64,000 bases of DNA, taken from positions 42,740,501 to 42,804,500 of the forward strand of contig NC_092587.1 of the NCBI RefSeq assembly GCF_047663525.1, read 5' to 3'. The notes under the pieces were generated by a model. The model did no database searches and was not told where the DNA came from. It worked only from the letters and a program-made list of their open reading frames with translations. Shown piece after piece: positions 12,201 to 24,698 of this stretch (its first letter is position 1; the number at the start of each line of letters is the position of its first letter). Position numbers and translations under genes: made by a program. Source of the DNA: Anas platyrhynchos. Taxonomy: Eukaryota > Chordata > Aves > Anseriformes > Anatidae.

Positions 12201-15200
12201 ACCTCTGTGGAAGACACTGAAAGGTAGCTGACTTGGAATAGCTGTGGACCTTCTTTTCTCCCTCAGTAGCAACTAATAGCAGTGTGTCGAACATAAAAAC
12301 TAATTAAACTACTCCTCAAAGGGCGTTTGCAGCGAGGATTCAGTATCATTATTTGAGATGGCTCCTGTGCTTCAGGGTCATAACTTGTTACTCACTCGGA
12401 GAGGCTTGTGCCCCCAAAGATGCTTTTATCATGGTCCTCTGCGTTCTGCACAGATCCTTCTGTTCAAATATTTACTGCTGGAGACAAATAATCTTGCAAG
12501 TCTGGACTGAAGTTCTGACTTCCGCATAACATAGTAGGCGTGCTGTGTACTTGTTAGCAGCCAGCCTAAAATTGTCGATTTGCTCGCTTTTAGGCGGCAC
12601 TTTCACACGGAGGTGAGGTTCATGTGAGTGTGTCTGTCAGACACACAATCCACAAAATGTTCTGAACACATTGAAATTTCCTGGAGATTATCCAAAGAGA
12701 GGTGGAAGGCTTTAAGCTGAAACTTGACAAATAAGTGAAATGAAACAAAATTAATTTCTACTATCCCAGTTGGAAGACCATTTCAGAGTCAAAATTGTTC
12801 CTACATTTCTTTGCGGCTAGTTTATTCTCATTTCCATCAGTCTGACTTTTAGTGTAAATAACTCTTCCTTTCCCTAACAGCTTCTCCGATCCTGGTTGTA
12901 CTTTAGTGGCCAGTTGTACCCTTCCCAATCTTGTTTTACTTGTTTAAGTCGTCTAAATTCTTTTCTTTACACTGATGATCCTAGAAGCACCTCTGTGCAA
13001 CCGTTCTGGTGGGATTCATCTTTTACTGTGGAGCACATACTGCTTTGGTTTGTCTACACTTAGGTGACCAAGTCTGGACTTTTCACACCAGCATGTAACA
13101 CTTGTTGCCTTGATTCCTCATCTTAAGGCATTTTTGTAACTTAAAGTCATCAGGGATCTACTTTTTTCCTCATATAATCTAACTCAAATTAACTGCATCA
13201 CTCAAGCCAGAGTTTGTCTTTCTGCAGTCAGAACCTTTCTGACATCATTGGTTCAGAGGTAGTGTTGCTTGTTGATGGTCTAACAACTTCCTTTGTCCAT
13301 GGAAGGGGTGGATTTAGAGAGGTGGGGCAGAAGGATTTGAGGAGCAAGAAAGGACCTTGGTCCATTTCTGTTTAGTTAGTGGATGAAAAGAGTATGATAT
13401 TGGTGAAAGTGTTGGGGTGATGGTGTCCTTGGGGAGACACTGGCCTGCCCCTTTGTTTTTGAGCTCTTTGAACTTTGCTGAATTCTTTGTATTCATTTTG
13501 CTCTTACCATAGTAAATCTCATGTGTATCAGCTGATTGCTATTGACACTTCCTATGCCCTGTCCCTGTAGACCCTTGTTGGGAGCAATGGGACCATTCTG
13601 ACCACGATGCCAGTGATGATGGGGCAAGAAAAGGTGCCTATCAAACAAGTTCCCGGGGGTGTCAAGCAACCAGAACCACCTAAAGAAGGCGAGAGGAGAA
13701 CAACTCACAACATCATCGAGAAGCGTTATCGGTCATCTATAAACGATAAGATCATTGAGCTGAAGGACCTCATTATGGGGACAGATGCCAAGGTAAAGAT
13801 GTGGAACCTGGTGTCATGAATACTTGTGTCCTCGGGTGCTTGTTGCTCTACCAAATGGAGCAGTTGGGTACGTACTGCTGTTAGTGGTGTGCATGCATGT
13901 GTTGGGATAAGACTTGTGGAATACTTGTGCAATGGAAAGCTTGATAATTGCATTCAGGAAAGGTCACCTGTAAAATGTTGTTATCAATCCTGTTTCTTGG
14001 AAATCAGAACAAACATATAAGGTATAGCTTGCATTAGGCCTAGCTTAAATAGGTGCTCTACAAAGAATGTCAAAGTGAATGTCTTGATAACTCTGCCAAA
14101 CCAGAACTTGCATCATCTACGTTTCCTTTTCCTTGTAACTGCACTAGGGAAGTAGGGATGAGGATTTTTTGCTTCTGCTGCAGTTATGGTTTTTCAAAAA
14201 AATAAAAGGAAGGTTAAATGCTGCTATAAAATCTAAACCAGTGTCTTGCACAGAGCTTTCCAACTGGATTCCAGTAGATACTGAGTTGGAAAAGCTCCTG
14301 TTCACTCAAATGCTAGAAACTTTCTTGCACCACCTGTGGCCTGTGTTCAGGGCTGTGCTGTTGGCTTTTCCCATATTGGCAGGAAGAATGGTGATGTTCT
14401 TGATACCCATGTGTTTACATGGCCTCTGCACAAGCACATGCATTAGTGAAGTCACCTTCTGTTGCTGGGTCGAAGCTTTAGGTTTGAAAATATTGGTTAT
14501 GTAAAGTGGCTTCAATTCAAAATGTGTTAGGGCCGTTTCCAAGGTAGACTTGTCAGCCTCTTCTCGAAGCATGTATTTTTGTGGGGATGGACAAAGGACT
14601 GAGGCAGAGAGAGAAATGGTTGTCTCAGTTAAACCATGTTATCTCAGTTGGCCATGGTTAACAGGTGGCAGCTTGCTCCATTTCAGAAGAGAGCCACTTC
14701 TTCACTTCAAAACTATGGTATTTCTAAGGACTGTTCCTGTTTGAAGTTGAGACATGAACTCCTGTAATTTGAACATTTATCTGTTTCCACTGTACTGTCT
14801 TTAAAAAACAAATCAACAACACCACCTTAAATCTGAAGTTGAGATCTCTCTTCTCATAGAGAGAACTTAAGTAAAAACTTAGAGAGATCCCAGGTACAGT
14901 GACTCAAGTCCTGTTGTCCAGTCCTTGTGTGCCTTTCAAAGTAGGATACCTTGCCATTATTTTATTTTATTTATTTTGCTGCTGCCAAGAGGTTCTCAAC
15001 ACTTTTGTTTGCATTCATGATATGAAGGGTTGTGGTACCCTTATGAGCACGAGTGGGCCTTTTGGAGCTCAGAGGATAAACTGTGTTCTGCTTGTCTGAA
15101 TTCCTTGCAGATGCACAAGTCTGGTGTCCTGCGCAAAGCCATCGATTACATTAAATACCTGCAGCAGGCCAACCATAAACTGAGACAGGAGAACATGGTT

Positions 15201-18200
15201 CTGAAGCTGGCTAACCAGAAAAACAGTAAGTTGTGGAGGCTGCACAGGAGGGAGGCGGTCAGCAGGGATGTAGGCTGCCTCTTGCAGTTTCTTGTCGTTG
15301 GCAAAGGTAGATGGGTGCGGACTGTGGTGAGGGTGGCAGTATTCCTGCAGGGGCAGAGCCAATCTGAGCGAGACTGGCAGCATGCAGGATGGAGAAACAT
15401 GTGCATAATGCGCTCTGATTCTTGCAGAGCTGTTGAAGGGCATTGACCTAAGCAGTCTGGTTGATAATGATGCAGACCTGAAGATAGACGACTTCAACCA
15501 GAACGTTCTGCTGATGTCTCCTCCGGCCTCTGACTCGGGATCCCAGGCTGGCTTCTCTCCCTATTCCATCGATTCGGAGCCGGGAAGCCCACTCCTTGAC
15601 GATGCAAAGGTACTTGTGGCTGGATTCATCAAATTCAAGGCGTCTGCTTCGGGGATATGTAGGGGCCAGAGTTTGAATTCTCCTAACTCAAGAGTGGAGC
15701 CAGTAGATATCTGCCAAGCAGAGCTGTAGGTGTCAGAGAAACATTGGAAGGATGAGGAAGGTGCATGGGTGTGTTTTGTTTTTATTTTTTTGAATGATTG
15801 AGACTATTGCCTGAGCTGTATTGTCTGAACCATACTGTAGCTGCTAGAAGAACTTAGCTTGGACTTTAGCTCCTGTAGCTTCTCTGTGGACTCGTGGTGA
15901 ATGAGTCCCAAACTCATGACCCAAAACGACCCATGGCTCTCAAGAGATGCCCAATGATTACAGCAGGAGAACTTGGAGAAGAGAATGACAGCTCAGCTCT
16001 GGGTAATGGGACTGTGAATAACCACAGTTGCAGGGATCTATTAGCTACCTTCAGCTGATGGGCTCATTTTGTGGGTATCACAGAACTTGGTCCTGAGGGA
16101 GACCCTCAGAAGAGAAAAATTAGTCCTGGCCTAAAGCAGGGATCCGGTTAATGGTAACTGGAATGATTGGGAGCAGAAGGAAGGTGAAGGCACTCTGGTA
16201 CTTCAGCCTTACCTTACTAAGCTAGGGCAAGCTCCACCAGAGTTCTTACTGGTCTTGGTCTTAAACAAATTTTAAAACTTGTTCTCTTTCCTTCTTAAGC
16301 ATTTTTTTGTTTTAAATAGTATTAGAATTTAATATACTTAAGAGTATTTATAATATTCTTATAACATTTATATATTTATTTATATTTATAATATTTATAA
16401 ATATTTAATAATATTTTTCTTCTTTTTTCTTGCTACAACAAATTCTCTGAAGGTTAAAGACGAGCCTGACTCTCCTCCTGTGGCTCTTGGTATGGTGGAC
16501 CGCTCTCGAATCCTCCTCTGTGCCCTCACATTCCTGTGCCTCTCCTTCAATCCTCTAACATCCCTTCTGGATGCCCGAGGAAGCCCAGAGTCTGACAGCC
16601 TCGTGCGCCACGGCTCTGGCAGGAGCGTGCTGACCATTGAGTCAGGTAACGAGTTAGGGTGCTACGAGTTGGGATCTCTCTGAGGGATCTTCACCTTTAG
16701 TTTGTTTTTAAGGCAGCTGACTGATTTTTGTAACTTATTGAGTATTGCCTGAAGAATTACTTCAGGAACGTGCTGTTGTAAGGTGTTGAAGCTGGCTTGT
16801 TTCTTGTCCTTATTCCATGCCATTTGCAGTTGAGAGGACAGCAGCTTAGGTGAGTGTGGGAGGTTCTGCAGGCATCTTGTCACTTCCCCAGCTGGTCAGC
16901 GTGCTTCAGTGTTGCTTTGTAAACTTAATTAAGTCTGGAAAACAACACTGAGATATTGAATACCCATGGGTGGATCTGATAGCTTGCTTAGAATGTCTTG
17001 CGTTAAGGTAATTTTAGAAGTGCTGACTCAGTTTTTGTAAAACAGTCTTGTAAAAATAACAGTTGTGATTTGGTTAGGAGTGCTGGGGCTTGGAGTTGCT
17101 GAGGAGGTGTCGATGCAGGTGTTTTCTGATTGAATTACCGCTTGTAGTATCAAGTTTTGCAAACAGAGCAATACATCCTTGTTGGTCTGGGTGAGCCCAC
17201 GCTCATCCTGTTGCAAGCAGCCTTTCAGTGTGCGGATCAACTTCTCACTCTCCTTTTGGGATGCCCGTTGCAGATGCCGGCGGGTGGTTTGGCTGGATGA
17301 TGCCCACACTGATCCTGTGGCTCGTGAACGGAGTGATTGTCCTGAGCGTGTTCGTGAAGCTCCTCGTGCACGGAGAGCCAGTGACCCGCTTGCACTCGAG
17401 GTCGTCGGTCACCTTCTGGAGGCACCGCAAGCAGGCAGACCTGGATTTGGCACGGGTAGAGCTGGCTCATTTCACATCAAACGTGTCCTGTAGGAGGGGG
17501 CGCGGGCAAACGTGACCTAACGAGGCAGTGCCTGACACTCGCAAGAATTTTGGTATTTCTGGGTGGTAGCAGGTCTGATTTTCTGAGAAGTCAGTGGAGC
17601 TTGTTTGTCTTGAGCAGGTTGCTCTTCTCCCTCGGCCTGAATTAGTGCGGCACAGGCATTGGGGTTGTTAGAGCTCCTGGGTTCTGTCCTTGTGCCTTGC
17701 TCCTGCATCTTCTGGCAGCCTTTGGAAGCAGGGTTTTGGTTCCTGCCCCGATTCTGGCAACCAGTCAGTGCTGGAGAGAGTCTTTTCTGTAGCACAGGCG
17801 TGTTTTGATGGTAGCTCAGCGGAAGCTACCAGCTGGGCCAGATCTGAAGCTGGTGTAAGCTGCCCTCGTGTTTACTGAAATTACGGTGACTCCCTCATCT
17901 GAAGACATTGCCCTAGCTTGCACATCGGTTTGCCTTGCTCCCAATGCTGAGGAGGTCCTGAGGTGTGGCTGTGGTTGTGCTTTTTGTGGCTTCACCTTTG
18001 GCTGTGATGTTCGCAGGGGGATTTCGCTGCAGCGGCGTCCAACCTGCAGACCTGCCTGTCGGTCCTGGGCCGAGCACTGCCGGCTTCCCGCCTGGACCTG
18101 GCGTGCAGCCTGTCGTGGAACGTGATCCGCTACAGCCTGCAGAAGCTGGCGCTGGTGCGGTGGCTGCTGAAGAGGACCTCTCACCAGTGGCGGGCCAGGG

Positions 18201-21200
18201 AGGCCACGGCGGGCTCTGAGGACGAGGCCAAGACCAGCGCCCGGGATGCAGCTCTAGCCTATCACAAGCTCCACCAGCTCCACATAACAGGTAGGGGCTG
18301 AGGCAACAGAAACACTGGCCTCGTTGAACTAAATGAGAAAGCTCAGGGCTGTTCCTGCAAAGAAAGGGCTCTGCAGGAATGGCTGAAGCAACAGCAGTGT
18401 CCTGCTACGTCCTCACCAGCCTGCAGAGGTGGCTTAGGGTCCGTCCCAAGCAGCAGTTGATTGAATCCAGTCGTTTTCTGCCGCTTGGTTCAGTCCTGTC
18501 ACTTGGGAATGTGATGTGAAAGCAGGGGCTAGGGTTAATTGTTTGGAAAAAAGTCAAATTTCTGAAGCTGTGTGAAGCGCAGATGGCCAGTTGGTGTTGA
18601 TGCGCTTCGAAAACCTGGGCATGTGCACATGTACTGAGGAAGTGCTTGAATGTTCCTTGTGAACAGTTGTTTTTGCTGCTTCCTTGGCAAACTAATTTGT
18701 AATTTTAATAGGCTACAAGCCCATCAGAAATCCAGGTTAAACTTCCTACTCTTGCTGTGTGAACTGTAGTTATGCCACCATGGACAACAATAAAATGCTC
18801 TTGTATTTAAGAGTGTCTGTGTAGATATCTGTAGAGGTGTGGACTGCAAAGGAGTTTGGTTCTGTCATGGTGATAAATATAGTGAGATAAAACTTATGGA
18901 CGTTTTCTGGGGGGAGTAGTTTTTGCTATGGAGGGCATCTTGCAGAAGCACAGCTGTAAATGTCACCCTTAATATCTGTGGAGGGAAGATTTGGTTATAG
19001 CTCCTCTGTTGTGGGAAAGCAGACTAGGTGTGGGGCTTGGGGTATCAGCTGGTTCTTATTTGTCTGCCTGGGACAGTGCCCCTACAAACTGCATTGTTAT
19101 CAAGTAGCTGGTGCTAGCGTGCCTTGGGTTAACCATTCTCCTGTCTCTTCTGGTGCAGGTAAACTTCCCTCCAGCTCCGCTTACTCTGGCTTGCACATGG
19201 CCCTGTGCGCCGTGAATCTGGCCGAGTGTGCGGAAGAAAAGATCCCCCCCAGCACCATGGCCGAAATCCACCTGACGGCCGCTGTTGGCTTGAAGACCCG
19301 CTGCGGGGGCAAGCTGGGCTTCCTGGCGGTGAGTGAGGGAGTCCTCTGCACCTCCAGGCAGAGCTCTGGGAAGGGCTGCGAGCAGGCACAGCGCCTCTGT
19401 TAGCGCTGCTGTTCTGCAGCCTGCAGCCCTGGTCCCTGGTGGTGTGCCTTTCCCTGGGTGCTGTTCTCAGCCCTCGTCTCTCCTTTCCCTAGAGCTACTT
19501 CCTGAGCCAGGCTCAGAGCCTTTGCAGCTCGGAGCGCAGCGCCATCCCCGACTCGCTGCGCTGGCTGTGCCACCCCCTGGGACAGAAGTTTTTTGTGGAG
19601 CGGAGCTGGACGGTAAAGTCTGCTGCCAAGGAGAGCCTGTACTGCACCCAGAGGAACCCTGGTGAGAGCCGCTCGTGCTCTGGCTGTGTGACCTCCCTGT
19701 GCTGTGTTTGTCCTGATAATTAGTAAATCTGATGGCTCATAGTTAGTAAAACCTGTTGTTAAAAAGGCCTTCAAAACTCAGTCTTCGTAAGTCTTTGCAG
19801 TAATTCCCTCAGGAATTTCCCTCTACCGCTCTTCCTCTTGCTCCTAAAATGGGATTCTTCGTTACAGCTGCCCTTGTCTCTATCAGGAGGCGTGGCTGCC
19901 ACTGCAGATAAGAAAAAGTTTGTTTTCTTTCTCTGTAGCGGATCCCATTGCACAAGTTCATCAGGCGTTCTGTGAGAACCTGCTGGAGAGAGCTGTGGAT
20001 TCACTTGTGAAACCTCAGACTAGGAAAGAGGTGGTGGGACAAGAGGAGGAGGAACAGTGGTAAGTTCCTGTGCTGGGGACTGCTTGGGGCAGCTGTAGAC
20101 TCTGAAAACTGAGCGGATAATCGTGAACTGAGTGCTCTGTGGCCAGCGGAGTGGTTAGTCTTTAACCAGGGCTTGACACGGCGAGCTGAACCTGACCACC
20201 ACAGCTTATCAGCAGGGTGAGCTCTGCCTCTTCGTATGAAAACCCCTGCACTCACAGGTGCAGTTCTGACTCGTTACCAGCTGTAACGGGGATTTCTGCT
20301 GCTGTCCTGATCGATTCTTGAACTGGGTGGCACTTTCTCTGCCGAGAGCACAATGTTCAGAAACGCTAAAATTAGCATGGCCCTATCGCTTCGGTTGACC
20401 AGAGCATGTGTCCAAGGCTGTAGGAGCATAAAGGCTTGGCATGTTAGAGAGTGACCCAGCTGGCTCCCCGCGTTACGCATGAGAAGTATTTTCGTAACTG
20501 AACAAAGTGCTGTGTTTACCAGCAGTGAAAAATCAGACTAACCTCCGGCAGGAGTGGGAGAGCAGATGCTGGCTGAAATTGTCGGTGGCTTCTGCCAAGT
20601 GATCTCGCCCGATGAAAAATGAAAATTTGTGGGGATCGGAGCAGCTTTTTGTGCTGCGCCATGTCTCCCAAAAGAGCCGGGGTAAATGCCTTAGGTGGGA
20701 AGGTGACTTATTTTCTCTGGATGTGTAAGAGAGAACTGTGTACATTTAGCTTTATTTTCAATCTTGCATCTGTTTTCTAGCGTAGTTGCAGACAGGGAGC
20801 AGCAGTTCAGTCTAATTGCTTGCACAGTACAATTGCTTGTGGTCACATGCTGCTGGTGGTGAGAAAAGGTAGGAGGACTCGTATGATTGACGTGGGTTGT
20901 CAGTGTGCTTGTGGAAGTCCCGTCCTGTCCCTGGGAGGACTGTCTGTACCTAACACAGCCAGCCGTTTTTCTCCCTCTAGGGGCAGGAGCTCAGGATCCT
21001 CCTCTGTAGCATGTCCAAGGAAATCAGATCATTGCCACATACTCCAGTTTCTCTGACCAGCACTGTGAATGCATTGTCACTTGCATTCAGATACATTTGC
21101 ATATATGCAAATAGTCACTAGCAGGAGCGTCGTTCGGCCTCTTCTGGAGGCAGTGATTGAAAGGGAGCCCGTAATCAACTCCTAACATATGTCATGTCCG

Positions 21201-24200
21201 TCAGCAGATACAAGGCACTGGAGGGGATGCTGGCAGCTTCTGTTCAGTGCTTGTGGAACGTGGGGTGCTGACTAAGTGCTAACGTGGATCATCTTTCACT
21301 TGAAAAGTCTATTACGGCCTTTAATCCTCTTGGTGCACTCAGACTAGTCCCTCCCTTGATAGTGGTGCCCCCTTTTTCAAGGACTTAGGGACGGGGGAGC
21401 AGGCTGTGCCCTGACTAGGGAGGGTAAGTCCAGAGTGGCAGCAGCTCTGGAGCAGCGGTGAGATGCCTGCAGGCACACCAGGATGATCTGCTGGTGGTGC
21501 TCCTTGAACTGGTCTGTGCACTTCCACTCTGGGAGGTCTCTTCATGTCCAACAGCGTTGTGTTACCTGTAGAGCTTGAAATTTCTGCCTCCACCTGCTGG
21601 CTTGTTGGGCCAGGCTTATTTAAAAGCTCATCGACTGCTCAGAAACAGCTTCAGGCTTTGGTGTGTCCTTCCTGATGTGACAGCGAAGCTCTGCCTTGCT
21701 TCTTGTTCCAGTGAGTTCTCCAGCGCGATGGAGTACCTGAAGTTGCTCAACTCTTTCCTGGACTCGATGGGAAGTGGAGCACCGCCCTTTGCCAGCAACT
21801 CTGTGCTCAAGTCAGCCCTGGGTAAGTCTGCCCAAATGGAAGCTCTGCCAGCTGCAGGAACTACTGCTAATACCCATCCCCTCCACCCCACCACCTCCCA
21901 AGCTCCAGGCGTGGCAGAAACGCAGTCTGGGGTGGAGTGGGGTTTTTGGGGGGATGCTTAATGAATGCAGGAAATGATGGTTGGGGGTGATGAGTGCATA
22001 TCCTTGTCGGGAGGGAAATTGGGGTTTTTCTAGACAAGCAGACAGGGTAAGTTCTTGCTGACCAGCTGCAGTCTCAGCATCCCAGCCTCTTCCCCCAGTC
22101 AGATGCGGGGTGTTTGCTTGCTGCCTGGTGGCTCTGTGCTCCCCCAGCACAGCAGCTGCATCCCTGTGGGATGGGCTTGGTCTGCAGGCTCCCCCTGTCC
22201 CTGTGGTGGGGGCACAGGGTGCCACCCCGTTCCTCCAACCCGTGACTCTGCTCTCGTAGGCCCGGACGTGGTGTGCAGGTGGTGGTCGGCAGCAGTTGCC
22301 ATGTCCATCGGCTGGCTCAGAGGGGACGACGCAGCTGTGAGGTCACATTTCACAGAAGTGGAGCGTGTGCCGAAATCCCTGGAGATGTCCGAGTGCGTAG
22401 GCTTCGTACCACTCCTAAACTCCCCCTCCTTCTTTCGTAGCACATAGCCCAGCACTGGAGCTGTGCACTAGGAACAACTGGGAGGGAGCAGAATCACTTA
22501 GGGGCATCTTGGTTTTGCTCTAATTACACCTCACTGCCACCACCAGAATGCAGAGAGGTGTCCCAGCCCTCTGATCTCCAAAGAGAGCAAAACCACAACT
22601 TGGTTTCTCACAAAAGGGTGGTGAGGCCCTGGCACAAGCTGCCTAGAGCAGCTCTGGATGCCCCATCCCTGGAGGTGCTCAAGGCCAGGCTGGGTGGGGC
22701 TTTGGGCAGCCTGGGCTGGTGGGAGGTGTCTCTGCCCATGGCAGGGGGTGGGAGCTGGGTCATCTTTAAGGTCCCTCCCAACACAAAGCATTCTGTGATT
22801 CTGTGAAAATCAAAGCTTGCACACTGATGGAAAAGACAGTTCCACCTTCTTGATTCACATCACACGAAAGCTGCTTAGACAGTTCCCTTCCCTTTCTCTG
22901 TGTAGCTCAAGTAGGTGAGGAACAACTTCCATCTTTTGTCTCCCTCCCTAAGAAGCTGTGATCTCTGCTCCTGGAGGGGGGAGGCTGGCAGCTGATGCTG
23001 GCTGCTGTGTGAGCTCAGCCCTTGGGGCTGCCCCATGGCACCCTGACACGGCACCGCTCGGAAGCAGCGCCCTTTCTCTTCCAGGAACGCCCTGGTGAAA
23101 GCCACCTTCCACCTGTGCAAAGCCATGCAGGCCTCGCTGTCGGGGAAGGTGGACGGGCAGCAGAGCTCGCTGGGTCACTGCGAGAGGGCCAGCAGCCACC
23201 TGTGGAACAGCCTGAACATGAGCAGCGGTGCCTCCAGCACCACCCTCAGCAACGTAAGGGCCGTGAGCTGCGGGGCCGCGTGCGCTGTCGTGGCTGTGAG
23301 GCTGGGCCATCGCCTCCCTGTGTGCGTCTGCGTTCTCTGCTCATCCCGCATCTGATAGGAACGAGGGGGATGCTTTCTCCTTTTCTGTCCCAAGGGCATT
23401 TAATATTTTCCCTCCCTGCTGCATGGAGGAGCACTGCAGCACTACCCTGCCAATCCCCATCACCCCTTCTGTTTGTTTCTTCTTTGGCCACTTTGAAATT
23501 GGCCCATGGAGAACCTCCATCTCCATCCTCCGAGGGGAAGATGCTGACACCTGTGCGACAAGGACCTCATTATGTCAAACCCGCTCTGTTTCAAGAGCGC
23601 TTGAACCCTCTCTCCCGCAGAAGTGGGACTGTGCTGTGCTATTCCTGAGCGCGCGTGTTGCTTGTTTCTTTTTCTCCCCAGGGTTACCTAAAGCTGGAGC
23701 CTTCCTGTGCGGCATACGGGGGACGGTTCTGGTCCCTTCTGTCGCTGCTGGGTGGCAGCTGTAGTGCATTGTAGTTGCATTGCATGTGACGCCAGTAACT
23801 GTGCAATGTTTCTGCAGTGCAGTACAGAGGCACTCTCCACCTCCCCGGCACAGGTAGAGTCTCCCAAGGGCACCTAAACTAGCGAGCGATTCTAGGGGGC
23901 AGCAACAGCTGGGGAAAAAGGGATCCGGGTGGGAAGGAGGCGCCGCTGTGGGGTGTGCAGGCAGCGGCTGGGCTGCCCTAAGCTGTGTGTCTGCCCCGTG
24001 GCTCTCGCAGGTGATCCAGCTGCTGGCCTGCGACCTGCTGCTGTCCCTCCGCACCAGCCTGTGGCAGAAGCAGGCGAGCAGCAGCCAGGCTCTGGGCGAG
24101 ACCTACCACGCCTCGGCCTCCGAGCTCACCGGCTTCCAGCGGGACCTCGGCAGCCTGCGCAAGCTGGCCCACGGCTTCAGGCCCGCCTACCGCAAGGTGA

Positions 24201-24698
24201 GGCTCCGTCCCTCGCCCCTTCTTCACCCCGGGGGTTCATCATCAGCCTCTCACCGCCTTCCTTTTTCCTTTAGGTCTTCCTCCACGAGGCCACGGTGCGG
24301 CTGATGGCGGGGGCCAGCCCCACGCGCACCCACCAGCTGCTGGAGCACAGCCTGCGGCGCCGCACGCCCCAGAGCAGCAAGCAAGGTCAGCCCTGGGGCT
24401 GGGAGCTTTTACCTCGGCTCACTCGCTCGCGTCCTGGCAGCAGCTCTGATAGCTTTTTGTCCCCTCTTTGCGTTTAGGTGAGCTGGACGCGCTGCCGGGG
24501 CAGAGGGAGCGAGCCACGGCCATCCTGCTGGCCTGCCGCCACCTCCCGCTCTCCTTCCTCTCGTCGCCCGGCCAGCGCGCCGTCCTGCTGGCCGAGGCCG
24601 CGCGCACCCTGGAGAAGGTGGGGGACAAACGCTCCTGCAACGACTGCCAGCAGATGATCGTCAAGCTCAGCGGGGGCACGGCCATCGCCGCCTCCTAA
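9291..24698 (+). CDS. SREBF2: SREBF2, sterol regulatory element-binding protein 2 (complete, 19 coding exons)
   Basis: Exons: 9291-9375, 9996-10382, 10914-11095, 11763-11903, 13571-13792, 15111-15225, 15428-15609, 16453-16645, 17274-17455, 18017-18290, 19159-19328, 19493-19661, 19939-20059, 21712-21821, 22260-22392, 23085-23253, 24011-24196, 24274-24385, 24478-24698. All phases join to 1117 codons plus stop. Domains: acidic activation segment (residues 1-35, [15 protein letters not shown]), Ser and Gln/Pro-rich region (about 45-260), bHLH-zipper (about 305-378) with the SREBP-specific Tyr in [10 protein letters not shown], and a SPPAS degron. KDEPDS matches the caspase-type site. DRSRILLC (454-461) marks the site-2 protease region at transmembrane segment 1. 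RSVL (495-498) is the site-1 protease site in the lumenal loop, and transmembrane segment 2 is about 511-535. The C-terminal SCAP-binding region is intact. The protein is an ER-bound transcription factor released by sterol lack and drives cholesterol synthesis and uptake genes. MicroRNA miR-33 sits in intron 16. Confidence 0.98.
10078..10123 (+). repeat. AGC/ACC trinucleotide repeat inside SREBF2 exon 2
   Basis: A run of AGC codons interrupted by ACC and AGT encodes a Ser/Thr tract in the N-terminal activation region. Human SREBF2 has a Ser/Gly-rich stretch at the same place. The repeat probably varies in length between individuals. Confidence 0.8.
11904..13570 (+). other. SREBF2 intron 4
   Basis: AT-richer sequence than its surroundings. 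No gene, RNA hairpin or identifiable element was seen. Confidence 0.6.
13793..15110 (+). other. SREBF2 intron 5
   Basis: This intron splits the bHLH-zipper between GTDAK and MHKSGVLRK. Nothing else is recognised in it. Confidence 0.6.
16310..16425. repeat. AT-rich simple sequence in SREBF2 intron 7
   Basis: Degenerate TTTATA/ATATTT repetition just before the exon 8 acceptor at 16451-16452. It lies between the likely branch region and neighbouring GC-richer DNA and is the most AT-rich part of the gene. Confidence 0.7.
18291..19158 (+). other. SREBF2 intron 10
   Basis: No gene or repeat is recognised here. An AATAAA at about 18790 is present but has no transcript context. Confidence 0.55.
20060..21711 (+). 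other. SREBF2 intron 13
   Basis: One of the longest introns of the gene. It contains short repeated TTTGCATATATGCAAAT-like palindromic sequence near 21100 but no gene or known element. Confidence 0.55.
22590..22808 (+). mobile_element. CR1-type LINE, 3' end fragment
   Basis: The stretch follows the CR1 3' tail layout: gggtggtgaggccctggcac, then atgccccatccctggaggtg, ctcaaggccaggctgg, a stretch like gcccatggcagggggtggga, then ctttaaggtccctcccaaca and a closing repeat ttctgtgattctgtgaaaat. Only the 3' UTR part is left, as is usual for 5'-truncated CR1 copies in birds. It lies in SREBF2 intron 15 in the same orientation as the gene and shows moderate divergence. Confidence 0.92.
23759..23827 (+). 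ncRNA. MIR33: miR-33 precursor hairpin
   Basis: The 5' arm carries the miR-33 guide at 23764-23784, starting GTGCATTGTAGTTGCATTG. The 3' arm carries the passenger at about 23804-23825, starting CAATGTTTCTGCAGTGC. The arms pair from ctgtagtgcat to gcagtacag, and the hairpin is 69 bases, the same as I recall for human mir-33a. It lies in SREBF2 intron 16 on the same strand, its known vertebrate position, so it is made from the SREBF2 transcript. miR-33 represses ABCA1 and fatty-acid oxidation genes and so complements the action of its host gene. The guide looks unchanged. The loop and 3' arm differ from human at several positions. Confidence 0.98.
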
